Part shown: in pieces, positions 1-4,966 of the stretch
Layout: every line of letters begins with the position of its first letter
How positions within the stretch are numbered: the stretch's first letter is position 1
Origin: Geodermatophilaceae bacterium
GTDB lineage: Bacteria; Actinomycetota; Actinomycetes; Mycobacteriales; Geodermatophilaceae
DNA length: 9,735 bases
Reading direction: 5' to 3'
Assembly (NCBI GenBank): GCA_013812385.1
Contig: JACCTM010000176.1
Coordinates: forward strand, 1-9,735
Translations under genes and position numbers: made by a program
Notes under the pieces: model-generated
Seen by the model: only the letters and a program-made list of their open reading frames with translations
What the model was told of the DNA's origin: nothing
The model's database searches: none

Positions 1-163
1 CCTCCACCCGGTTGCAGGTGGACAGCAGCAGTGCCTCACTGACCGGTTCGGCGGCCTGGACCGCACGGAGCAGACCGGCCGCGCGTTCTCTGGGGACGGC
101 GGCCCGCTCGACGATGTGCAGCGGTGCACTGCGGTGCGACACACCGATGACCAATAGGGACAT
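1..163 (-). CDS. hemA: Glutamyl-tRNA reductase, N-terminal 54 codons (cut by window edge)
   Basis: Reduces glutamyl-tRNA(Glu) to glutamate-1-semialdehyde with NADPH, the committing step of C5-pathway tetrapyrrole (haem) synthesis in the cytoplasm. The minus-strand translation starts MSLLVIGVSHRSAPL and reaches LLLSTCNRVE at the edge. The N-terminal VIGVSHRSAP signature and the STCNR motif holding the nucleophilic cysteine (Cys50 here) are diagnostic of the family. The ATG (163-161) lies 4 nt after the TAG stop of rex, so the two genes are almost certainly co-transcribed and probably translationally coupled; a purine-rich stretch at the end of rex could serve as ribosome-binding site. The rest of the gene lies outside the window. 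The rex-hemA order matches Streptomyces and many other Actinomycetia. Confidence 0.95.
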   Translation of the reverse strand, partial: MSLLVIGVSHRSAPLHIVERAAVPRERAAGLLRAVQAAEPVSEALLLSTCNRVE

Positions 164-167
164 GTCG

Positions 168-842
168 CTAGCCCACCGATTCCACGAGGCCGTCACCCAG
201 GCCGCGGCTCTTGCGGTGCTCGTGGAAGGACAGGATCTGCAGCTCGGCGGCGAGATCGACCTTTCGGACATCGACGTTGCCGGGGACGGTGAGCACCGAC
301 GGCGCGAAGTTCAGGATGCTGGTGACTCCGGCGTCCACGAGCCGGTCGCAGACAGTTTGGGCGGCCTCCGCCGGGGTCGCGATCACGCCGATCGACACGC
401 CGTTGGCCTCCACGACTGACTCCAGCTCGGAGATGTCGCTGATCTGGCTGTCGGCGATCGATTCGCCGACGCGGCCCGGATCGACATCGAAGTACCCGAC
501 GAAGGTGAAGCCGCGCGAGGAGAACCCGGGATAGCCGGCCAGGGCGTGACCCAGGTTCCCGACCCCGACCAGCACGCAGGTACGCCGTTGGGTCAAGCCC
601 AGCGAGCTGGCGATCTTCTCCCGAAGCAGCGTGACGTCGTAGCCCACACCCCGGGTGCCGATCGAGCCGAGATAGGACAGATCCTTGCGCAGCTTCGCGG
701 AATTGACCCCGGCGATCGCGGCGAGTTCCTCCGAGGACACCGTGACCGTGCTGTCATCCGCCAGACCGGTCAGCACTCGTAAGTAGACGGCCAGACGGGC
801 CACAGTCGCCTCGGGAATCTCCCCGGGCCGACGCTCACTCAC
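168..842 (-). CDS. rex: Redox-sensing transcriptional repressor Rex
   Basis: Rex is a homodimeric repressor that leaves its operator when NADH binds, so it reads the NADH/NAD+ ratio and controls respiratory and haem genes. The 224 residues match the usual Rex length. Residues 1-80 form the winged-helix DNA-binding domain (IPEATVARLAVYLRVL; VNSAKLRKDLSYLGSIGTRGVGY). Residues 85-210 form the Rossmann domain, with the dinucleotide loop GVGNLGHALAGY at 93-104 and FDVD at 118-121 after the second strand. The C-terminal FAPSVLTVP and LAAELQILSFHEH segments are also typical. The start is GTG at 842-840, chosen because AGGAG (minus strand, 852-848) sits 5 nt upstream. It is first gene of a unit with hemA (4-nt gap). 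A Rex-operator-like site lies about 50-65 bp upstream of the start, which implies autorepression. Confidence 0.97.
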   Translation of the reverse strand: MSERRPGEIPEATVARLAVYLRVLTGLADDSTVTVSSEELAAIAGVNSAKLRKDLSYLGSIGTRGVGYDVTLLREKIASSLGLTQRRTCVLVGVGNLGHALAGYPGFSSRGFTFVGYFDVDPGRVGESIADSQISDISELESVVEANGVSIGVIATPAEAAQTVCDRLVDAGVTSILNFAPSVLTVPGNVDVRKVDLAAELQILSFHEHRKSRGLGDGLVESVG

Positions 843-878
843 GGAAACTCCTGTGCTATTGACGGGATCGGACGACCC

Positions 879-907
879 ACGGTAACCGCTTGTGAACGTA
901 AGAACAA
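879..907 (-). promoter_or_regulatory. Candidate sigmaA-type promoter of rex-hemA
   Basis: On the minus strand TTGTTC (907-902) and TACCGT (884-879) are separated by 17 bp, a plausible -35/-10 pair. The -35 half lies inside the Rex-operator-like repeat, so Rex bound there would block RNA polymerase. The hexamers are imperfect, as is usual in high-GC actinobacteria; this is a motif-level prediction. Confidence 0.4.
890..907. promoter_or_regulatory. Candidate Rex operator (ROP) upstream of rex
   Basis: TTGTGAACGTAAGAACAA reads as an 18-bp imperfect inverted repeat in the Rex operator format TTGTGAA-N4-TTCACAA. The left half-site is perfect; the right keeps only its outer ACAA. It is the only such match I found in the window and lies in the 84-bp gap before rex. 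Rex autoregulation through this kind of site is known from Streptomyces coelicolor. The assignment rests on motif plus context. Confidence 0.68.
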
Positions 908-926
908 AGTCGAGACTTGAGCGTGG

Positions 927-1166
927 TCAGCGCAAGGCAGCGCGCAGTCGGTCCTCCTCCACCCGGAAGTAGCCGTGCTCCTGGCCGTCCACGAAGATCA
1001 CCGGCACCCGGTCCCCGTAGTCGGCGCGAAGGTCCGGATCGGTGTCGACGTCGATCTCCTCGAGCCCGACCGACAGCTCCGCGCAGATCCTCCCCAGGTC
1101 GGCCCGGGCCACGTCACACAGATGGCAGTCCGTCCGCGAGTAGAGCCGTACCCGGGAGCCGCTCAC
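927..1166 (-). CDS. Glutaredoxin-like protein (DUF836 / glutaredoxin 2 family)
   Basis: A 79-residue cytoplasmic thioredoxin-fold protein, probably a small thiol-disulfide oxidoreductase whose partner is unknown. It begins VSGSRVRLYSRTDCHLC, with the redox motif C-H-L-C after the first strand (RLYSR). VPVIFVDGQE carries the cis-proline loop of the fold. The chosen start is GTG at 1166-1164: its GTGA overlaps the TGA stop of the upstream acyl-CoA ligase by 4 bp, a standard coupling arrangement. The open frame extends farther upstream to 1307, but that part is out-of-frame ligase sequence with no thioredoxin-fold similarity. Small glutaredoxin-like genes are commonly found beside rex and hemA in Actinomycetia. 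The function is inferred from the family only. Confidence 0.85.
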   Translation of the reverse strand: MSGSRVRLYSRTDCHLCDVARADLGRICAELSVGLEEIDVDTDPDLRADYGDRVPVIFVDGQEHGYFRVEEDRLRAALR

Positions 1167-2761
1167 GCGGGGCGGATGTCGGCAAAGCCGAGTTCGCGCA
1201 ACCGCGCCTTGCTGACCTTGCCGGTGACCGAGTGCGGCAGTTCGTCCACGATCTCGACCGAGGTCGGGCACTTGAACCGCGCCAGTTGGGTGGCTGCGTA
1301 CCGGCACACCTCGTCCTCGGTCAGGTCGGCTCCTTCGGAGAGCACCACGATCGCGCGGACTCCTTCTCCGGTGGTCGGATTCTCGACGCCCAGGACGGCT
1401 GCCTCGTCGATCTGTCGATGGCCGGCCAACACGAGTTCGACCTCGCGGGGGTAGACGTTGAAGCCGCTGACCAGGATCAGGTCGCGGCGGCGGTCGACGA
1501 GATGCAGGTCGCCGTCGGTGTCGCGGTAGGCCACGTCGCCGGTCGGGAACCAGCCGTCGGCATCGGGTCCTCCTGAAGCCTCTGGCCAGTAGCCGCGAAA
1601 GAGATTGTCGCCGCGGACGATGATCTCGCCGGTCGCGCCGTCTTCGGCCTCGGGGTCGTCGAAGGGATCGTCCGGGTCCTCGGCGTCCACCGTCGGGTCG
1701 CCGTCGGCTCGCCGGCTTGCCTCGCCCAGCCGCAGTTCAACGCCGGGAATGGCTTGACCGATCGAACCGGTCTTGATCCGGCCGGTGGCCAGGCTGGAGG
1801 TCAGGACCGGAGCGGTCTCTGTCAAGCCGTAACCCTCGTGAACGGCAACGCCCAGCGCGCGCATCGCGTCGAGGGCATCGGCCGGAAGCGGAGCAGCACC
1901 GGAGGTGGCCAGCCGCACCTCCGCGAACGCCCGAGCCAGCTGTTCGCGATCGGCCTGCGCCAGCCAGGACACATACATCGGCGGGGCGCCCGGGACGTTG
2001 GTCACGCGCTGATCGGTCATCACCATCAGACTCGTCGCTACATCGAAGCGCTCGATGAGGATGCCGGTGGCGCCGGTGCGAGCCAGCATGCCGAGGGCGG
2101 CGTTCAGGCCGTAGACATGGAAGAGCGGAAGGGCCAGGAGTACGACGTCGGCCCCCGTCATCGGCGCGGGCCGCAGAGTCGAGCACTGGTCGAGATTGGC
2201 CAACAGGGCGCGATGCGGGAGCATCGCTCCCTTGGGTAAACCGGTGGTGCCGCTGGTGTACATCAGCACCGCGAGGTCTTCGTCACCACCGACCGGGTCG
2301 AACTCGACATCGGTTCTGCGGTCCTGACCCGGCAGGTCGACTAGCACCTCCATCTCCTGCGGGTACGCGACGTGCTCCAGGCCGACCGGCTCCGGTAGCT
2401 CGGGTCCGGTGATCATCAGCCGGGCTCCGGAGTCGGTGAGGATGTGGCCGAGTTCCCGAGCGGTGTAGCCGGGATTGACCGGAACGACGACCAACCCCGC
2501 ACGCAGGATCGCGAAGTAGGTCACCGGGAAATCCAGTGTGTTCGCCATCCGCAGCGCCACGCGGTCGCCGGCGCGCAGCCCGCGTGCGGCCAAGGCGCCG
2601 GCAAGAGCGTCCACCCGATCGTCCAGCTCGGCCCAGGTGAGGCTGCCCGCCTGCCGCAGGGGCAGCCGCCTGGTCGGATCGGCCACCAGCGCCAGGTGTT
2701 GCGGCTCTCGTCGGGCGGCTGCGTGTACGAGGTCGGCGACGTTGTTCCGGGACTCGGGCAT
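1163..2761 (-). CDS. AMP-forming fatty-acyl-CoA ligase (ANL superfamily)
   Basis: A 532-residue ANL-superfamily enzyme, expected to activate a carboxylic acid (probably a fatty acid) as acyl-AMP and transfer it to CoA. Visible motifs: P-loop YTSGTTGLPKG at 168-178, PLFHVYGL at 212-219, YGLTET at 311-316, TGD at 407-409, the hinge RRRDLILVSGFNVYP at 424-438, and SVTGKVSK near 511-518 with the A10 lysine at about 515. The ATG at 2761-2759 was preferred over a GTG 54 bp upstream because GAGGAA (minus strand, 2773-2768) lies 6 nt before it and the upstream 18 residues look non-conserved. An acidic insert rich in Asp, Glu and Pro at about 352-374 separates TGSIGQAIPGVELRL from the GEIIVRG strand. 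The substrate cannot be read from sequence. Its stop overlaps the glutaredoxin-like gene start, so the two share a transcript, possibly with rex. Confidence 0.93.
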   Translation of the reverse strand: MPESRNNVADLVHAAARREPQHLALVADPTRRLPLRQAGSLTWAELDDRVDALAGALAARGLRAGDRVALRMANTLDFPVTYFAILRAGLVVVPVNPGYTARELGHILTDSGARLMITGPELPEPVGLEHVAYPQEMEVLVDLPGQDRRTDVEFDPVGGDEDLAVLMYTSGTTGLPKGAMLPHRALLANLDQCSTLRPAPMTGADVVLLALPLFHVYGLNAALGMLARTGATGILIERFDVATSLMVMTDQRVTNVPGAPPMYVSWLAQADREQLARAFAEVRLATSGAAPLPADALDAMRALGVAVHEGYGLTETAPVLTSSLATGRIKTGSIGQAIPGVELRLGEASRRADGDPTVDAEDPDDPFDDPEAEDGATGEIIVRGDNLFRGYWPEASGGPDADGWFPTGDVAYRDTDGDLHLVDRRRDLILVSGFNVYPREVELVLAGHRQIDEAAVLGVENPTTGEGVRAIVVLSEGADLTEDEVCRYAATQLARFKCPTSVEIVDELPHSVTGKVSKARLRELGFADIRPA

Positions 2762-2767
2762 CAGCGC

Positions 2768-2773
2768 TTCCTC
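2768..2773 (-). promoter_or_regulatory. Ribosome-binding site that decides the ligase start
   Basis: GAGGAA on the minus strand, 6 nt before the ATG at 2761. It supports a 532-residue protein over the longer 550-residue reading that begins at 2815. Confidence 0.6.
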
Positions 2774-2971
2774 ATCCCTGACCGACGATGTCGTCACGCG
2801 GACCACGATGCCCACGGTCGGGTAACCCTAGGGCCCGACGCGTGGCCAACCGCAGTTCCCACGAGCGTGATCTCTAATCGGCGACAATTTGTGGCGCCGG
2901 CGCTAACGGTGAGTACGTTTCGTACGCGGCGGCAAGCCGCGTCTGATCCGGGCCCGCCGGCTCGATGCGAT
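2774..2971. other. Divergent intergenic region between the acyl-CoA ligase and the sigma factor gene
   Basis: About 200 bp with no convincing gene. It must hold the promoters of both divergent units but shows no clear sigmaA pair. Symmetric elements are present: GTCGGG (2817-2822) pairs with CCCGAC (2834-2839) around a central CCCTAGGG; GTACG-TTT-CGTAC lies just downstream of GGTGA; and GCGGC-GGCAA-GCCGC follows it. These could be operator sites for developmental regulators, since bldN promoters are known targets of BldD in Streptomyces, but I see no clear BldD box. An in-frame TGA at 2971-2973 sets the upstream limit of the sigma factor reading frame. Confidence 0.4.
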
Positions 2972-2978
2972 GAGGAGG
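2972..2978 (+). promoter_or_regulatory. Strong Shine-Dalgarno before the sigma factor, oddly placed
   Basis: GAGGAGG is a near-perfect anti-SD match. The nearest in-frame standard start, TTG at 2980, is only 1 nt away, too close for normal initiation. An in-frame ATT at 2986 sits at an ideal 7 nt. The SD therefore suggests a rare ATT start, or serves another start nearby. Confidence 0.55.
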
Positions 2979-2979
2979 C

Positions 2980-3624
2980 TTGGCCATTGACGCGGGAAGG
3001 CATCACAATGGCCCTGCCCAACTGACCACCCACACTGCAGACTCGGGGCCGGACGACGAATGCCCGTCGGCCGAACCCGGGGCTGTCTGGACCTTGGTCC
3101 AGCAGGTGCAGGACGGCAACGCGGAGGCGTTCGGACTCATCTATGACGCCTATGTGGACATGGTCTTCCGCTACATCTTCTTCCGCGTGCACGACGGGTA
3201 CCTTGCCGAGGATTTCGCGAGCGAGACCTTCACTCGTGCTCTGCGTCGCATCGACAGTGTCAGCTTCCAGGGCCGGGATGTCGGCGCTTGGCTGATCACG
3301 ATCGCACGCAACATCATTCGCGATCACATCAAGTCCAGCCGGTACAAACTCGAGGTGACCGCGGCGGACATGCGCGATGCAGACCAGGTCACCGAGGGTC
3401 CCGAAGACTCGGTCATCGCCGATCTGACCCACGCTGAGCTGCTCACGTGTGTCAAGCAGCTCAGCCCGGAGCAGCAGGAGTGCATCGCGTTGCGCTTCCT
3501 GCAGGGCCTTTCAGTCAGTGAGACGGCGCTGGCGATGGAGCGAAACGACGGGGCGATCAAGGCCCTGCAGCATCGGGCCGTTCGACGGCTGGCCAAACTG
3601 CTGCCCGAGGGGCTGCACTCATGA
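2980..3624 (+). CDS. bldN: ECF RNA polymerase sigma factor, BldN-like
   Basis: Directs RNA polymerase to a developmental-type promoter set; in Streptomyces BldN controls bldM, chaplin and rodlin genes and its own anti-sigma gene. Region 2 spans about residues 38-110 (LVQQVQDGNAEAFGLIYDAYVDMVFRYIFFRV, AEDFASETFTRALRRI, QGRDVGAWLITIARNIIRDHIKS). Region 4 spans about 152-208 (LLTCVKQLSPEQQECIALRFLQGLSVSETA, GAIKALQHRAVRRLAKLLPEG). These stretches closely resemble remembered BldN sequence and are much closer to it than to generic ECFs. The rex/hemA context and the following DUF5667 gene agree. The frame is open from 2974; TTG at 2980 is the first standard start, but the SD spacing favours ATT at 2986, so the exact start is unsure. 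At most about 36 residues precede region 2, much shorter than the roughly 86-residue pro-sequence of S. coelicolor BldN. Confidence 0.88.
   Translation: MAIDAGRHHNGPAQLTTHTADSGPDDECPSAEPGAVWTLVQQVQDGNAEAFGLIYDAYVDMVFRYIFFRVHDGYLAEDFASETFTRALRRIDSVSFQGRDVGAWLITIARNIIRDHIKSSRYKLEVTAADMRDADQVTEGPEDSVIADLTHAELLTCVKQLSPEQQECIALRFLQGLSVSETALAMERNDGAIKALQHRAVRRLAKLLPEGLHS
3008..3025 (+). other. Possible 5-codon overlapping ORF (MALPN)
   Basis: ATG GCC CTG CCC AAC TGA lies in a different frame inside the start of the sigma gene. GGGAAGG ends 7 nt upstream, a passable SD. It could be a leader peptide, the remnant of a start codon shifted out of frame, or chance. It is listed because the sigma factor's own start is ambiguous. 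Confidence 0.2.
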
Positions 3625-3661
3625 CCGGCTTACTCAGATTCCGGAATATCTGACAAGACCC

Positions 3662-3690
3662 CGTAACGATCCGCCAGGCAGTGTCGTTGT
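3662..3690 (+). promoter_or_regulatory. Candidate BldN-dependent promoter of the anti-sigma gene
   Basis: CGTAAC (3662-3667) and CGTTGT (3685-3690) are separated by 17 bp, close to the promoter class I recall for Streptomyces BldN (-35 CGTAAC, -10 CGTTGA, spacer about 16-17). I checked the other GTAAC occurrences in the window and none is followed by a CGTT at that distance. Transcription would start near 3696-3700, just before the strong ribosome-binding site of the anti-sigma gene. In Streptomyces rsbN is a BldN target, giving negative feedback. The consensus is from memory and the site is unproven. Confidence 0.55.
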
Positions 3691-3703
3691 ATAGGCAAGA
3701 ATC

Positions 3704-3715
3704 GGGGGGAGGTGG
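3704..3715 (+). promoter_or_regulatory. Ribosome-binding site of the anti-sigma gene
   Basis: GGGGGGAGGTGG, 6 nt before ATG 3722, is the strongest SD in this part of the window. It fixes the start at 3722 over a second in-frame ATG at 3758. Confidence 0.7.
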
Positions 3716-3721
3716 ATCGAC

Positions 3722-4120
3722 ATGCCGATGTCGGACAGGTCATTGTCGAGCAGGCCGATGTCAGACGTAGAGCGTTTCGCCGAGCAGGCTGACGGTCATC
3801 ACCTCTCGCGATCACCAGCAAGCGGCGAGACCGCTGACCTCCTTGCCCTTGTGTCAGCCTTACGCAGCCTGGACTTCGAGGTCAGGCCGAGCGAGCTGAC
3901 CCGGATCCGGCAGCGTCAGCGTTTGGTGGCCATGGCTGCCGTCCGCCCCAGCGCGGCCGCCGGACCGGCCGAGGCAGGACGACACCGAGCCCGGCATTCT
4001 GCGCAACAAGCCGACTGGTCCTTGCCGGAAGTGAACAGGACGAGGGCCGGGTCCTACTCGGTTTGGCCAGTACCCGGATCGAAGAGATCGTCCAGCTCCT
4101 GGATGGGCCCTCCGACGTGA
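3722..4120 (+). CDS. RsbN/DUF5667-like anti-sigma factor, N-terminal half (truncated by frameshift)
   Basis: Probable partner of the BldN-like sigma factor just upstream. The first ~75 residues (MPMSDRSL ... VERFAEQADG ... DLLALVSALRSLDFEVRPSELTRIRQRQRLVAMAAV) have the pattern of the cytoplasmic N-terminus of DUF5667 proteins, the family to which I assign RsbN: a helical segment, an ALVxALRxL motif, then an arginine-rich LR-RLVAMAAV helix. A transmembrane helix normally follows. Here the reading becomes low-complexity (GPAEAGRHRARHSAQQAD) and, after about residue 96, runs in the wrong frame to a stop at 4120; the matching downstream DUF5667 sequence is in another frame. With a good SD and promoter the product could still be made, as a soluble 132-residue protein with an unrelated C-terminus. 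Residues 2-11 and 12-21 begin with an in-frame repeat PMSD (gccgatgtcrgac at 3724 and 3754). Confidence 0.6.
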   Translation: MPMSDRSLSSRPMSDVERFAEQADGHHLSRSPASGETADLLALVSALRSLDFEVRPSELTRIRQRQRLVAMAAVRPSAAAGPAEAGRHRARHSAQQADWSLPEVNRTRAGSYSVWPVPGSKRSSSSWMGPPT

Positions 4121-4902
4121 CCGTCACCGGCTCCGGCGTGCAAGCCGCGGGCGCCGACGGGGTGGCGATCGCGGACCTACTGATCGCCACCATGGAAACG
4201 ATGGACGTTCAGACCACGGGCGGCGCGAGTGCGCTGACCACGGCGGCCGTGGGCGAGGACGATCTTGCGACTCTCCAGGTCATCGGCCAATGGGGGGTCG
4301 ACCAATTCACGACCCTCGACCGAATGTCCGGTCGAATGCCCCAAGATGCCCGCTTGCGTGCGGACGAGTCCAAGGACTTGTTGCAGCGAGTGGTGCAGCG
4401 CCTGGAAGCCCTTGCCGAGTCCATCAGTTGTGAGTGCTCGCGAGCGGCGAGTTCCGATGATCTCGGCCTGCTGCCGTGTGCGACGTGCAGCGGATCGGAG
4501 GGATCTGGCCCGCCGTCAGCCTCCCGGCCGACCAGCGGTTCCAATGGAACAAGCACACCCAGCCCTCCGGGCGCCTCGACCGCTCCCCCAGCTCCGTCGG
4601 ACACATCGAGCCGGGAGACCGACCCACCAGTGACGCCGGCTCCAACTCCAGCTCCGGCGCCAGCGCCGAGGCCGACGCCCGGCCCCGATCCCAGCCCAAC
4701 CCCGAATCCCCTTCCGATCCCGATCCCCATTCCTATTCCGCTGCCGCCGGAGCCCTCGGGGCCTGGCAATCCGTCCGAGCCGCCGGGGCAACCTCCGGAC
4801 CCCGGGCCGGACGAGGGCGACCCCTGTGTGCTCATCGGCTTTCTCGGGATCGAGATCCCCGGCATCATCATCGGCGGAGTCTGCGTCGGTCTGGGCGGCT
4901 GA
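4009..4902 (+). pseudogene. DUF5667 domain and proline-rich tail of the RsbN-like protein, out of frame with its start
   Basis: In the frame ending at 4902, homology starts near SRLVLAGSEQDEGRVLLG (from about 4009), which matches the DUF5667 pattern of a helix leading to a G-R-xLL-xLA-xTR segment. LLIATMETMDVQTTGGASALTTAA, the LQRVVQRLEAL helix and DDLGLLPC follow as in the family. Next is a tail of about 100 residues rich in Pro, Ser and Thr, including alternating Pro-Ala and Pro-Ile (PIPIPIPIPLPP), then a hydrophobic end (CVLIGFLGIEIPGIIIGG). In an intact protein this part would lie outside the membrane. No own SD or ATG precedes it; TTG at 4063 is the first in-frame start. The stretch that should encode the membrane helix is absent, so an internal deletion plus frameshift near 3990-4010 explains both halves best. 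Confidence 0.65.
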
Positions 4903-4907
4903 GCCAC

Positions 4908-4949
4908 CCGCTCACTGGCCACCAGCGGCTGTCTTCCACCGGTGAGCGG
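4908..4949 (+). terminator. Hairpin between the anti-sigma gene and the HAD phosphatase
   Basis: CCGCTCACTGG (4908-4918) pairs with CCGGTGAGCGG (4939-4949): 11 pairs with one T-G wobble, around a 20-nt loop. It begins 5 nt after the TGA at 4902. No U-tract follows, so it would be a U-less actinobacterial-type terminator, an mRNA-stabilising hairpin or an operator. Confidence 0.4.
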
Positions 4950-4966
4950 CGCGGTGGGCTGGCTGT

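Noticed and set aside
917..1576. 219-codon plus-strand frame opposite the glutaredoxin-like gene and ligase end
   Set aside because: It has low-complexity Arg/Pro-rich start and no recognisable domain; the minus-strand genes are well supported.
2873..2880. GCCGATTA on the minus strand, resembling the -10 of WhiG/flagellar-type promoters
   Set aside because: No TAAA-like -35 at the right distance upstream, and the last bases differ from GCCGATAA.
2794..3432. 212-codon minus-strand frame over the sigma factor start
   Set aside because: It runs antisense to conserved sigma region 2 and has no family similarity that I recognise.
3758..3760. Second in-frame ATG as start of the anti-sigma gene
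   Set aside because: The very strong SD at 3704-3715 is spaced for ATG 3722; only a weak AGG lies 3 nt before 3758.
4209..4922. Long minus-strand reading frame (237 codons) rich in Gly over the proline-rich tail
   Set aside because: It is the complement of the Pro-rich coding strand; glycine and proline codons are complementary (GGN/CCN). It has no SD, no domain pattern, and the plus strand carries the DUF5667 signal.
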